Counted from the first letter of the stretch, positions 1-7,676 are shown. The stretch: 64,000 bases of DNA from Pseudomonas sp. M47T1 (GCF_000263855.1 NZ_AJWX01000017.1:92864-156863); one strand, 5' to 3'. A program made the numbers and translations. The notes: generated by a model not told the origin, from the letters alone.

Positions 1-170
1 ACACCAGCCTTGAGCAGGTGCAGGCCATCCTCAAGGCCCAGGCCACCCGCGAGGAACGCCTGCGCCACGCCGATGATGTGCTGGTCAATGACCGCGACCT
101 GGGCGCCTTGCGCGCCGAAGTCGAGCGGCTGCATGATTTTTACCTGACGTTGACTGGAGGCCAATCATGA
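1..170 (+). CDS. coaE: Dephospho-CoA kinase, C-terminal end (partial)
   Basis: The reading frame is open from base 3 to a TGA at 168-170 and gives the last 55 residues of a helical protein (TSLEQVQAILKAQ..., ending FYLTLTGGQS). The RxxHADDVLVNDRDL stretch is typical of the CoaE C-terminus. CoaE performs the last step of coenzyme A synthesis, phosphorylating dephospho-CoA in the cytoplasm. Its stop overlaps the yacG start in an ATGA arrangement, the usual pilD-coaE-yacG order of pseudomonads, which supports the call. The P-loop lies outside the window, so identity rests on the tail and on context. Confidence 0.85.
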   Translation, partial: TSLEQVQAILKAQATREERLRHADDVLVNDRDLGALRAEVERLHDFYLTLTGGQS

Positions 171-370
171 GCCAACCCCTGACCGTACAATGCCCCACTT
201 GCGGGGCGCCGGTGGAATGGACCGCGGCCACCCCAACCCGGCCGTTCTGTTCCGACCGTTGCAAGCTGATCGACCTGGGCGCCTGGGCCGCCGAGGAGCA
301 CAAGATCCCGGTGGCGCCGGATGCAGAGGATGAGCTGTTTTCGGGTGACCTGCCCTATAGCGAGCACTGA
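167..370 (+). CDS. yacG: DNA gyrase inhibitor YacG (zinc-binding)
   Basis: A 67-residue protein with a treble-clef type zinc site built from CPTCG (residues 10-14) and CSDRC (28-32), followed by the family signature IDLGAWAAEEH and an acidic tail. YacG homologues bind zinc and inhibit DNA gyrase by contacting GyrB. Length and all four cysteines are normal. The start overlaps the coaE stop by 4 nt, so the two are translationally coupled. A 90-base palindromic repeat follows directly. Confidence 0.95.
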   Translation: MSQPLTVQCPTCGAPVEWTAATPTRPFCSDRCKLIDLGAWAAEEHKIPVAPDAEDELFSGDLPYSEH

Positions 371-379
371 CATACCCCT

Positions 380-470
380 GTAGCCGCTGCCGTAGGCTGC
401 GCTGGCCTCGTGCCCCACTGTAGATCTTCAGGGTTCACGCCGGCCAGCGCAGCCTGGCGGCAGCGGCTAC
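380..470. repeat. Long palindromic intergenic repeat, GTAGCCGCTGCC family
   Basis: The left arm GTAGCCGCTGCCGTAGGCTG and right arm CCTGGCGGCAGCGGCTAC are imperfect inverted copies about 90 bases apart. Close relatives sit at 13467-13558 and 47879-47960, and more divergent ones at 4136-4220, 16853-16950 and 32518-32614. It lies between two converging genes and could act as a transcriptional boundary. It is distinct from the REP family. Confidence 0.75.
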
Positions 471-497
471 AGAACTCCGCGCGCCATCCGGGGGGCA

Positions 498-1175
498 TCA
501 CTCATCCTTCCACGGCGCCGCCAGGTACCGCGTGCGGTTAAAGGTTTCCAGCCACTCGGGGCAGAACACCACCAGCGCCGTGACGATCACCCCGTTGATG
601 AACGCCTCGGGAAAGATCACCAGCCACAGATAGCCGACAAAGTCCCAGATCCACTCCGGCAGGGCGAAGCGCCCGTCCAGCCACAACAGCCCCAGCCCGG
701 CGAACACGCACAGCAACGCCGCCAACGCGGCAGGAAAGAACCCTGAGCAGAAGATGTAGACGAAGGGATTCTTCGGCTGCGCGCGCTCCACCAGCACGGC
801 ACAGACTTCCGTCACCAGCACTGGCAGGCCGATCAGCAGCAGGCCGTTGATGCCGGCAGCCAGCAGGTCCTGGCGCCCCAGCAGCACCAGGCCCATCTGC
901 GCGGCCAGGCCGCCGAGCAGCGCCAGCGGCCAGTCCAGCAGCAGGGTCACGGCGGTCATGCCGATGAAATGGTAGGACACCCCGGTGTCGAAATCGCGCC
1001 GCACCAGCCACAGCAGGAACAGCGCCAGCACCGTGCCGAACAGCAGGTGCTGGCGGCGGCTGTCACTGACCAGTTCAACCCAGGGCGCGCGCCAGGCGGC
1101 CCAGCCCAACACCGGTATATACAGGCACCAGCCCACGCTTAGCGTCGCGCCGGACAGCACCTGCGCGCTGATCAT
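498..1175 (-). CDS. Membrane protein, energy-coupling-factor (CbiM-like) permease type
   Basis: A 225-residue, very hydrophobic protein with about six or seven membrane segments and the motif SYHFIGMTAVTLLLDWP near residue 70, which resembles the FHxIGM region of CbiM-like energy-coupling-factor permeases. Related Pseudomonas proteins are annotated as ECF transporter permeases, but no ECF ATPase or T component is next to it, so the substrate is unknown. I chose the ATG at 1175, not an upstream in-frame start, because it gives the expected hydrophobic N-terminus and overlaps the upstream gene's TGA by 4 nt (translational coupling). Confidence 0.7.
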   Translation of the reverse strand: MISAQVLSGATLSVGWCLYIPVLGWAAWRAPWVELVSDSRRQHLLFGTVLALFLLWLVRRDFDTGVSYHFIGMTAVTLLLDWPLALLGGLAAQMGLVLLGRQDLLAAGINGLLLIGLPVLVTEVCAVLVERAQPKNPFVYIFCSGFFPAALAALLCVFAGLGLLWLDGRFALPEWIWDFVGYLWLVIFPEAFINGVIVTALVVFCPEWLETFNRTRYLAAPWKDE

Positions 1176-1639
1176 TTTTGCGCCTGTTCCAACGCCGTCT
1201 TCAACGCAGCGGCGTCGGTGAACGCGTGCTGGGCCACCACCCGCTGGTGGTCCAGTTCCAGCCACAGCACCGAGTCATCGGCCACGCCGTAGTTGGGAGC
1301 GATGCGGCCTTCGCGGTCGAGCACCACGCGGTAGTCGTAGGAACGCATGGACGGCAGCGCGAACATCCTGGCAATCAAGGCCGGCATGCGCTGGATGTCC
1401 GCCAGGAACACCGCCTTGCGCCCTTCCAGGTAGCCCTTGGGCTGGCCTTGCAGCGCGGCGTTGACCAGCTTGGCGCCGCCCATGTCGCGCGCCACCAGCA
1501 AAATGCGCGCGTCTTCGTTGAGGCTGTAGGGCGCGTCGAACTGGTCCAGCAGCGTCCACGGCGGCAACCGTTCACCTACCTCCAGGGCCATGGCCCAGCA
1601 GGGCAGCAGGCTGAGGAGCAACAGGGTCCAGAACTTCAT
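1172..1639 (-). CDS. Secreted protein of unknown function, possibly thioredoxin-like
   Basis: A 155-residue protein with a clear signal peptide (MKFWTLLLLSLLPCWAMA, cleavage near residue 18). The mature part begins VGERLPPWTLLDQFD, the kind of opening seen in peroxiredoxin- or thioredoxin-fold periplasmic proteins, and has a VVLDREGRIAPNYG stretch resembling the later strands of that fold. No CxxC is present, so redox activity is doubtful. It is the first gene of a two-gene operon with the downstream membrane permease and may be a periplasmic partner for it. The fold is inference. Confidence 0.6.
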   Translation of the reverse strand: MKFWTLLLLSLLPCWAMALEVGERLPPWTLLDQFDAPYSLNEDARILLVARDMGGAKLVNAALQGQPKGYLEGRKAVFLADIQRMPALIARMFALPSMRSYDYRVVLDREGRIAPNYGVADDSVLWLELDHQRVVAQHAFTDAAALKTALEQAQK

Positions 1640-1750
1640 GTGCAGGTTCCTCTGGCGAATGTGCTTGTTGGCAGTTTACACCCCACACCGTGACACAGCG
1701 TGTGCAAGTCATTCACGGCAAAGCGCATTTGACCCGCTAAGCTTGTGTGC

Positions 1751-2380
1751 ATGGATGACTCAGATTACCTGCGCCTGCTTACCATCCAGGCCGAACAAGC
1801 CAATGCGTTCCTGTCCAATGCCCGCAAATGGGAGCGCGAGCGTTGGGTTTGCCAGCGCCTGCTGCAAGGGCTGAACATCCCCTACCGCAACGAGGAGTTC
1901 AACCCGGCCAACCAGGAGCCGCCCGACGTGCTGTTCCGCGAGGCCAGCTTCGAGGTGTTCTTCGTGCTCGACGAGGGCCGGCGGCTCAACGATGAATGGC
2001 GCGAGGAGTTGCAGCGGCGCCGCAGCGCCTTCTCTCTGGCCCAGTTGGTGCGTCGCGAAGCGCGGCCCAAGCGCATCGGGGCGCCGGAACTGCTGCAGCG
2101 CCTGGCGCCAACCCTGCGCAAGAAGTCCCACAACTACAAGGAACGCGGGCTGGACCTGGGCGAGCTGGACATCATTGCGTTCGCCAGCCTGAAGCGCGAG
2201 GTGCTGGACCTCAACAGCCATTTCCCGCCGCCCACCGAGTACCTTCGCCAGGGCTGGCGCTCGCTGTCGCTGGTGGGGCCCACCTTCGCCCGCGTGCTGT
2301 TCGCCCACCCCGATGCGCCGGATTTTCTGCGCAGCAACCTGGGGCGCAGTATTGTGTTTGATGTGGGCATCAGCCTGTAG
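1751..2380 (+). CDS. DUF1780 family protein
   Basis: A 209-residue soluble, charged protein beginning MDDSDYLRLLTIQAEQ. It is conserved in pseudomonads at this position between yacG and ndh and matches what I recall of DUF1780 proteins, for which an endonuclease-like fold has been suggested but no function shown. A PPDVLFREASFEVFFVLDEGRR segment resembles the D...ExK arrangement of nuclease folds only loosely. A GTG two codons earlier (1745) is an alternative start; the ATG gives the usual N-terminus. It is transcribed away from the 1172-1639 gene. Confidence 0.75.
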   Translation: MDDSDYLRLLTIQAEQANAFLSNARKWERERWVCQRLLQGLNIPYRNEEFNPANQEPPDVLFREASFEVFFVLDEGRRLNDEWREELQRRRSAFSLAQLVRREARPKRIGAPELLQRLAPTLRKKSHNYKERGLDLGELDIIAFASLKREVLDLNSHFPPPTEYLRQGWRSLSLVGPTFARVLFAHPDAPDFLRSNLGRSIVFDVGISL

Positions 2381-2390
2381 CACTGCTTTA

Positions 2391-2478
2391 TGTAGGAGCG
2401 GGTTCTACCCGCGAAGACGACACCGCAGTGCTTCAGATACTCCGTGGCGCTCTTTTCGCGGGTAGAACCCGCTCCCAC
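2391..2478. repeat. REP doublet
   Basis: Two inverted copies of the Pseudomonas REP unit: TGTAGGAGCGGGTTCTACCC at the left and GGGTAGAACCCGCTCCCACA at the right, joined by about 45 bases that include CGCAGTGCTTCAGATAC. An almost identical linker phrase recurs at 4256-4344 and 39831-39919. Such elements are mobilised by RAYT transposases encoded elsewhere. Confidence 0.9.
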
Positions 2479-2571
2479 AAGAGCTGCTACAAGGGGGTTG
2501 GGCTGTTATGATTTGCGCAGGGAACACTGTACTTTTCCCACAGTCAGAAGCGTCTACCTTAAGAGGTCACG

Positions 2572-2745
2572 ATGAGCAGCCGTCTGAATCCCGAAGATCA
2601 GCAACGCGTGGATGAATACCTGCAACTGCCCCAGCACAAAGTCGAGCGCCGGCCCTTTCGGCCGTGGATGCTCCTGGTGCTGACGGTGGCCGTGACCGTA
2701 GGACTTGGCCTGTTGAGCCGCCTGATCAGTTACCTGGTGCTTTGA
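2572..2745 (+). CDS. DUF3094 family small membrane protein
   Basis: A 57-residue protein starting MSSRLNPEDQQRVDEYL, with a soluble N-terminus of about 30 residues and one C-terminal membrane segment (MLLVLTVAVTVGLGLLSRLI). It corresponds to the small conserved gene that precedes ndh in pseudomonads (DUF3094 type). The start is supported by GAGGTCACG just upstream. It ends 63 bases before ndh and is probably co-transcribed with it. Function unknown. Confidence 0.75.
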   Translation: MSSRLNPEDQQRVDEYLQLPQHKVERRPFRPWMLLVLTVAVTVGLGLLSRLISYLVL

Positions 2746-2808
2746 GCTGCCTTGCGCTCGCCCTTCCCACTGACCCACAGAATTCCGTAAACCTTATGAG
2801 TACTTTAA

Positions 2809-4104
2809 ATGACACACCGTATCGTGATTGTCGGCGGCGGCGCCGGCGGCCTGGAGTTGGCGACCCGCCTGGGTAAAACCCTGGGCAAGCGTGGCACTGC
2901 CAGCGTGACCCTGGTCGACGCCAACCTCACGCACATCTGGAAACCGCTGTTGCACGAAGTGGCCGCAGGCTCCCTGAACTCCTCGGAAGACGAACTCAAC
3001 TACGTGGCCCAGGCCAAGTGGAACCACTTCGAATTCCAGCTGGGGCGCATGAGCGGCCTTGACCGTGCCGCCAAACAGATCCAACTGGCCGCCACCCTCG
3101 ATGAGAACGGCCTGGAGCTGCTGCCTGCACGCACCCTGGGTTATGACAGCCTGGTGATTTCGGTGGGCAGTACCACCAACGACTTCGGCACCCTGGGCGC
3201 GGCACAGAACTGCCTGTTCCTGGACACCCGCAAGCAGGCCGAGCGCTTCCACCAGCAACTGCTCAACCATTACCTGCGCGCCCACGCCACTGCCGATCTG
3301 GACAGCCAGATCAGCGTAGCCATTGTCGGCGCCGGCGCTACCGGTGTGGAACTGGCCGCCGAGCTACATCACGCGGCCCACGAGCTGGCAGCCTACGGCC
3401 TGAACAAGATCAAGCCGGAAAACATGCGCATCACCCTGATCGAAGCCGGCCCACGGGTGCTGCCTGCCCTGCCCGAGCGTATCGGCGGGCCGGTGCACAA
3501 GACCCTGGAAAAACTCGGCGTTACCGTGCTGACCAACGCTTCGGTCAGCGAAGTGGCTCCCGACAGCCTCAAGACCGCCGACGGCAAGGTCATCCCGGCC
3601 AGCCTCAAAGTGTGGGCGGCAGGTATCCGCGCGCCGGCGTTCCTCAAGGACATCGACGGCCTGGAAACCAACCGCATCAACCAGCTGCAAGTGCTGCCGA
3701 CCCTGCAGACCACCCGCGACGAGAACATCTTCGCCTTCGGTGATTGCGCGGCCTGCCCGCAGAAAGGCACCGACCGCAACGTGCCGCCGCGCGCCCAGGC
3801 CGCTCACCAGCAAGCCTCGCTGCTGGCCAAGTCGCTTAAGCTGCGCATCGAAGGTAAGGATCTGCCGGAATACACCTACAAGGATTACGGCTCGCTGATC
3901 TCGCTGTCCAAGTTCTCGGCCGTGGGCAACCTTATGGGTAACCTGACCGGCAGCGTGATGCTGGAAGGCTGGCTGGCGCGCATGTTCTACGTGTCGCTGT
4001 ACCGCATGCACCAGATGGCGCTGTATGGCACCTTCAAAACCATGATGTTGATGCTGGGCAGCCGCATCGGTCGCGGCACCGAACCGCGCCTGAAACTGCA
4101 CTAA
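2809..4104 (+). CDS. ndh: NADH dehydrogenase, type II (NDH-2)
   Basis: A 431-residue flavoprotein. An FAD-binding Rossmann motif IVIVGGGAGGLELATRLG opens the protein and a second dinucleotide motif VAIVGAGATGVELAAELHH near residue 170 binds NADH. The later FAFGDCAACP segment is the second FAD contact. The C-terminal 40 residues contain the amphipathic, membrane-associating part. NDH-2 passes electrons from NADH to ubiquinone at the inner membrane without pumping protons. Length is normal. A palindromic repeat and a REP doublet follow. Confidence 0.95.
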   Translation: MTHRIVIVGGGAGGLELATRLGKTLGKRGTASVTLVDANLTHIWKPLLHEVAAGSLNSSEDELNYVAQAKWNHFEFQLGRMSGLDRAAKQIQLAATLDENGLELLPARTLGYDSLVISVGSTTNDFGTLGAAQNCLFLDTRKQAERFHQQLLNHYLRAHATADLDSQISVAIVGAGATGVELAAELHHAAHELAAYGLNKIKPENMRITLIEAGPRVLPALPERIGGPVHKTLEKLGVTVLTNASVSEVAPDSLKTADGKVIPASLKVWAAGIRAPAFLKDIDGLETNRINQLQVLPTLQTTRDENIFAFGDCAACPQKGTDRNVPPRAQAAHQQASLLAKSLKLRIEGKDLPEYTYKDYGSLISLSKFSAVGNLMGNLTGSVMLEGWLARMFYVSLYRMHQMALYGTFKTMMLMLGSRIGRGTEPRLKLH

Positions 4105-4135
4105 CCCCAGCCCAACCTGCGGCCGCCACTACCCT

Positions 4136-4220
4136 GTAGCAGCGGCCGCAGGCCGCGTCACTCCCCCGTATTTTCTGACACCCCGCGTTTGCCGCAACGC
4201 AGCCTTCGGCAGCTTGCTAC
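4136..4220. repeat. Palindromic repeat, divergent member of the GTAGC...GCTAC family
   Basis: The left arm GTAGCAGCGGCCGCAGGC and right arm GCCTTCGGCAGCTTGCTAC form an imperfect palindrome downstream of ndh. It shares end sequences and size with the 380-470 element but is more diverged. Confidence 0.55.
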
Positions 4221-4255
4221 AGGCACCGCTATTCATCGTGACACCACCCCGCACC

Positions 4256-4344
4256 TGTGGGAGCGGGTTCTACCCGCGAAAACAGCACCGCGAAGTATCT
4301 GAACCACCACGCCGTCCTCTTCGCGGGCAGAGCCCGCTCCCACA
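4256..4344. repeat. REP doublet
   Basis: Inverted REP units TGTGGGAGCGGGTTCTACCC and GGCAGAGCCCGCTCCCACA about 50 bases apart. The linker resembles that of the 2391-2478 doublet (CACCGCGAAGTATCTGAACC). With the element at 4136-4220 it fills most of the 388-base space between ndh and hutH; the remainder holds the HutC-type operator. Confidence 0.9.
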
Positions 4345-4437
4345 TGAAGACAGTTGCTACACCGCCCCCACAAAGACAGTGGCTGCTGTCTTAGTTGCGA
4401 CAGGCTGCGCTTTACCGGCCACAGAGTGCTTGCTATA

Positions 4438-4451
4438 CCTGTATATACAGG
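4438..4451 (+). promoter_or_regulatory. HutC-type operator
   Basis: CCTGTATATACAGG is a perfect 14-base palindrome whose centre is TGTA-TA-TACA, the form reported for HutC sites in Pseudomonas (TGTA-N2-TACA). It lies 41 bases before the hutH start, where a repressor would block transcription of hutH-hutC. Since hutC is the second gene of that operon, autoregulation relieved by urocanate is the natural reading. Binding itself is inference. Confidence 0.8.
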
Positions 4452-4492
4452 ATTATATAGCTACCCTCTCAACCTGACATCAGGACACCGCC

Positions 4493-6028
4493 ATGCCCGC
4501 CACCCTGCACATCCTGCCCGGCCATTTCGACCTCGACCAACTGCGCGCCATCTATCAGCACCAGGCTCCCTTCGAGCTCGACGCGTCGGCCCGGGATGTG
4601 GTGGCGGCCAGCGCCAATACCGTCAGCCAGATCATCGCCAATGAACGCACGGTGTACGGCATCAATACCGGTTTCGGCCTGCTGGCGCGCACTTCCATTG
4701 CCACCGACAAGCTGGCCAAGCTGCAACGCAACCTGCTGCTGTCCCACTGCACCGGCACCGGCCCGTTGCTGGATGACGCCAGTGTGGGCCTGATCATGGC
4801 GCTGAAAGTTGCGTCGCTGGCCCGTGGTTTTTCCGGTGTGCGCTGGGAGCTCATCGAGGCGCTGCGCAGCCTGTACACCGCCAAGGTGTTCCCGTGTATT
4901 CCGTCCCAGGGTTCGGTGGGCGCGTCCGGTGACCTGGCGCCACTGGCGCACATGTCTGCCGTGTTGATCGGTGTGGGCCGCGTGCGTCATGAAGGGCGTG
5001 AAATGGACGCCGTGGAAGGCCTGGCCATCGCTGGCCTGACGCCGCTGGAGCTGGGCCCGAAAGAAGGCCTGGCGCTGATCAACGGCACCCAGGTGTCCAC
5101 CGCCCTGGCTCTGCGCGGCCTGTTTGCCGCCGAAAAACTGTTCAGCGCCGCCGTGGTGGCCGGCAGCCTGACCGTTGAAGCCCTGAAAGGCTCGGCCGTG
5201 CCGTTCGACCCGCGTATCCAGGCCGTGCGCGGCCAGCCGGGGCAGATTGCTGCCGCGGCCTACTACCGCGACCTGCTGGGCGCCACCAGCGAGATTCGCC
5301 AGTCCCACGCCGACTGCAAGCGCGTGCAAGACCCCTACTCCCTGCGCTGCCAGCCCCAGGTGATGGGCGCCTGCCTGGACCATATGCGCTTCGCCGCCGG
5401 TGTGTTCCTGCGCGAAGCCAACGCCGTGTCCGATAACCCGCTGGTGTTCAGCGCCGACGGTGACGTACTGTCGGGCGGCAACTTCCACGCCGAACCCGTG
5501 GCCATGGCCGCTGACGTGCTGGCCTTGGCCATTTCCGAAATCGGCGCGCTGTCCGAGCGACGCACCGCGCAACTGGTAGACCCGGCACTGTCCGGCCTGC
5601 CGGCCTTCCTGGTGCGTGAAGGCGGCCTGAACTCCGGCTTCATGATTGCCCAGGTCACCGCCGCTGCCCTGGCCTCGGAAAACAAGACCCTGGCCCACCC
5701 GGCGTCCATCGACAGCCTGCCCACCTCGGCGAACCAGGAAGACCACGTGTCCATGGCCACTTTCGCCGCCCGCCGCCTGCTGGACATGGCTGGCAACAGC
5801 AGCGCCGTGGTGGCCATCGAACTGCTGGGCGCCGCCCAGGGCATCGACCTCTTGGCACCGTTGAAAACCTCACCCAAGCTCACCGAAGTGATGGTCTTCA
5901 TTCGTGAAGGCGTGGCCCATTACCACGAAGACCGCTACTTCGCCCCCGACATCGCCGCTGCTCGCAGTTGGGTGGAAGATGGCGCGTTCGGCCGCTGGCT
6001 GGCCTTTGCCGAGCTGTACCAGGGATGA
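4493..6028 (+). CDS. hutH: Histidine ammonia-lyase
   Basis: A 511-residue aromatic amino acid lyase. The self-forming MIO electrophile comes from Ala144-Ser145-Gly146 within SVGASGDLAPL; the catalytic Tyr55 loop (TVYGINTGFG), SGGNFHAEP and SANQEDHVSMA are all present. It deaminates histidine to urocanate, the first step of histidine breakdown. The sequence differs clearly from the main-locus HutH of P. putida as I remember it, and no hutU, hutI, hutG or transporter is nearby. It overlaps hutC by 4 nt. Other ammonia-lyase specificities cannot be fully excluded, but the His-type motifs are intact. Confidence 0.93.
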   Translation: MPATLHILPGHFDLDQLRAIYQHQAPFELDASARDVVAASANTVSQIIANERTVYGINTGFGLLARTSIATDKLAKLQRNLLLSHCTGTGPLLDDASVGLIMALKVASLARGFSGVRWELIEALRSLYTAKVFPCIPSQGSVGASGDLAPLAHMSAVLIGVGRVRHEGREMDAVEGLAIAGLTPLELGPKEGLALINGTQVSTALALRGLFAAEKLFSAAVVAGSLTVEALKGSAVPFDPRIQAVRGQPGQIAAAAYYRDLLGATSEIRQSHADCKRVQDPYSLRCQPQVMGACLDHMRFAAGVFLREANAVSDNPLVFSADGDVLSGGNFHAEPVAMAADVLALAISEIGALSERRTAQLVDPALSGLPAFLVREGGLNSGFMIAQVTAAALASENKTLAHPASIDSLPTSANQEDHVSMATFAARRLLDMAGNSSAVVAIELLGAAQGIDLLAPLKTSPKLTEVMVFIREGVAHYHEDRYFAPDIAAARSWVEDGAFGRWLAFAELYQG

Positions 6029-6741
6029 GCTGCCGCCCCGCACAGGCGCTGTACCAGAAGGCCAAGGACTTTGTGCTGGACAAGGTTAACGCCGGGCAAT
6101 GGAAACCCGGCGACCTGATTGCCTCGGAAAACCAGTTGGTGCAAACCCTGGGCATGTCGCGCATGACCGTCAACCGCGCCCTGCGCGAGCTGGCGGACGA
6201 AGGTCGCTTGGTACGGGTGAACGGCGTGGGCACCTTCGTCGCCGAAAACAAGCCGCAGTCGAACCTGATGCGCATCAGCAACATCGGCGACGAGATTCTC
6301 GCCCGCGGCCATGCCTATGAGTGCCGCATGCTGCACATGGGCCGCGAAGCTGCGTCGATGACCGTTGCCGCGGCCATGGGCCTGGCCACGGGGGCATCGG
6401 TGTTTCATCTGCTGTGCGTGCATCTGGAAGAAGGTGTGCCGGTGCAGTTGGAAGACCGCTACGTGAACCCGGAGCTGATACCGAAGTTGCTGGAACAGGA
6501 CTTCGGTGCGCAACTGCAACCGGCACGTTACTTGTTGCAGGTGATTCGGCCCGACGAGATGGAACATATTGTCGAAGCCGGGCACCCTGGCGAAGAGGAA
6601 GCGAGGCTGTTGCAGATGGATGCGCAAGAGGCGTGCCTGGTGCTGCGGCGGCGCACCTGGAACGCGGAACGGGCGGTGACCTACGTGCGGTTGGTGCATC
6701 CGTCGTCGCGGTACCGGCTGGGTAGCCGCATGTCAGTCTGA
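6025..6741 (+). CDS. hutC: HutC-type GntR family transcriptional repressor
   Basis: A 238-residue regulator with an N-terminal GntR winged helix-turn-helix (about residues 8-70, with SENQLVQTLGMSRMTVNRAL and LVRVNGVGTFVAE) and a C-terminal UTRA effector domain. HutC represses histidine-use genes and is released by urocanate. The ATG at 6025 overlaps the hutH TGA, so the pair is coupled. An upstream in-frame ATG at 5968 lies within hutH and gives an unnatural leader. The palindrome at 4438-4451 is its likely operator. Confidence 0.92.
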   Translation: MSCRPAQALYQKAKDFVLDKVNAGQWKPGDLIASENQLVQTLGMSRMTVNRALRELADEGRLVRVNGVGTFVAENKPQSNLMRISNIGDEILARGHAYECRMLHMGREAASMTVAAAMGLATGASVFHLLCVHLEEGVPVQLEDRYVNPELIPKLLEQDFGAQLQPARYLLQVIRPDEMEHIVEAGHPGEEEARLLQMDAQEACLVLRRRTWNAERAVTYVRLVHPSSRYRLGSRMSV

Positions 6742-6750
6742 TTCTTGTGT

Positions 6751-6840
6751 TGTGGGAGCGGGCTCTGCCCGCGAAGGCCGCACTGCGAACCCGCTGGCAG
6801 ACCGCATGGTGGTTTTCGCGGGCAGAGCTCGCCCCCACAG
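6751..6840. repeat. REP doublet
   Basis: Inverted REP units TGTGGGAGCGGGCTCTGCCC and GGGCAGAGCTCGCCCCCACA directly after the hutC stop, about 50 bases apart. The right unit has lost some symmetry. Confidence 0.88.
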
Positions 6841-6866
6841 AGGCAAAAAACAAAACCAGCAGGCAT

Positions 6867-6898
6867 AAAAAAAGGCGTCCACAAGGGACGCCTTTTTT
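6867..6898. terminator. Bidirectional intrinsic terminator
   Basis: AAAAAAGGCGTCC, loop ACAA, GGGACGCCTTTTTT. The stem has A and T tracts on both sides, so it can stop hutHC transcription on the plus strand and the tRNA-Pro transcript on the minus strand. Confidence 0.9.
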
Positions 6899-6905
6899 CT
6901 GAAGA

Positions 6906-6982
6906 TGGTCGGGGTAAGGGGATTCGAACTCCTGACATCCTGCTCCCAAAGCAGGCGCGCTACCGGACTGCGCTATACCCCG
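6906..6982 (-). tRNA. tRNA-Pro(TGG), copy 1
   Basis: 77 nt on the minus strand with encoded CCA. The acceptor stem is CGGGGTA/TACCCCG; the anticodon loop TTTGGGA in a CCTGC/GCAGG stem gives anticodon TGG. The sequence is identical to the copy at 7161-7237. A terminator-like hairpin at 6987-7015 separates this copy from the other three tRNAs. Confidence 0.97.
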
Positions 6983-6986
6983 GTAC

Positions 6987-7015
6987 AAAAAAGGCACCCA
7001 TAAGGCGCCTTTTTT
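6987..7015 (-). terminator. Intrinsic terminator of the tRNA-Asn/Pro/Lys transcript
   Basis: On the minus strand AAAAAAGGCGCC, a short loop, then GGTGCCTTTTTT. The single non-Watson-Crick position is a G-U pair only in the minus-strand RNA, which gives the direction. It lies between tRNA-Lys and the distal tRNA-Pro. Confidence 0.75.
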
Positions 7016-7079
7016 GATGCCTGGCGGTGTTACTCGACAGGTCTTTTTAAGATCTGACCCAGCGAACTGGAGTCAAAAA

Positions 7080-7155
7080 TGGTGGGTCGTGTGGGACTCG
7101 AACCTACGACCAATTGGTTAAAAGCCAACTGCTCTACCAACTGAGCTAACGACCC
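7080..7155 (-). tRNA. tRNA-Lys(TTT)
   Basis: 76 nt on the minus strand with encoded CCA. The acceptor stem is GGGTCGT/ACGACCC, and the anticodon loop CTTTTAA in a TTGG/CCAA stem gives TTT. It is the third gene in the minus-strand tRNA array. Confidence 0.97.
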
Positions 7156-7160
7156 AAAAA

Positions 7161-7237
7161 TGGTCGGGGTAAGGGGATTCGAACTCCTGACATCCTGCTC
7201 CCAAAGCAGGCGCGCTACCGGACTGCGCTATACCCCG
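7161..7237 (-). tRNA. tRNA-Pro(TGG), copy 2
   Basis: 77 nt on the minus strand with encoded CCA, identical over its full length to the copy at 6906-6982. Only about five bases separate it from tRNA-Lys, so both are processed from one transcript. Confidence 0.97.
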
Positions 7238-7247
7238 ATATGAAATT

Positions 7248-7323
7248 TGGCTCCGTGACCAGGACTCGAACCTGGGACCCAATGATTAACAGTCATTTGC
7301 TCTACCGACTGAGCTATCACGGA
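7248..7323 (-). tRNA. tRNA-Asn(GTT)
   Basis: 76 nt on the minus strand with encoded CCA. The acceptor stem is TCCGTGA/TCACGGA and the anticodon loop CTGTTAA gives GTT. It is the first gene behind the strong promoter at 7423-7450. Confidence 0.97.
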
Positions 7324-7422
7324 ACTATCAATTTCAGTACTGCAAGTTTCTAAGCTGTATTCCTACCGCTTCGAACTCGTTGGCTTTCCCGTATCGCTAC
7401 GTTAGTGCCTCTGAGGCGCGCT

Positions 7423-7450
7423 ATTCTACAACCTTCAAAACCCTTGTCAA
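7423..7450 (-). promoter_or_regulatory. Sigma-70 promoter of the tRNA array
   Basis: On the minus strand TTGACA, a 16-base spacer, then TAGAAT, followed by a GC-rich discriminator (AGCGCGCC) typical of stable-RNA promoters under stringent control. It lies 100 bases before tRNA-Asn. Apart from this promoter and the palindrome at 7623-7656, I see nothing in the 353-base space between tRNA-Asn and clpB. Confidence 0.85.
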
Positions 7451-7622
7451 CCCCTAATTTTCATTCAACTTACTGAATTTCAAACTATTTTCAGACCGCC
7501 GTGTTGCCTGGTGATCTGTGGGTTGCCGTTACAGCGGGGCGAACTTTACTAAAGGCTTTTGAGAAATGCAAATAGAAACATGCATTTAGCTCAAAAAATT
7601 TGAAGAGCGCTGGCAAGCCCCT

Positions 7623-7656
7623 GTGGGCGCTGGCTTACCAGCAAGCCAGTTCCCAC
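7623..7656. repeat. Single REP-like palindrome
   Basis: GTGGGCGCTGGCTTACCAG followed by CAAGCCAGTTCCCAC forms one hairpin. The core GCTGGC...GCCAG belongs to the variant REP seen also at 48428-48496. It is just downstream of the clpB stop and may serve as its transcript end. Confidence 0.7.
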
Positions 7657-7676
7657 GAAAGCAGTAGCCTATGCCG

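Noticed and set aside
1114..1126. Second HutC-like sequence (GGTATATACAGG)
   Set aside because: It is asymmetric (TGTATATACC on the reverse strand), lies inside the permease coding sequence and is not near a promoter.
7324..7676. Possible rRNA operon next to the tRNA array
   Set aside because: No 16S, 23S or 5S sequence is present; only a tRNA promoter and a palindrome can be supported.
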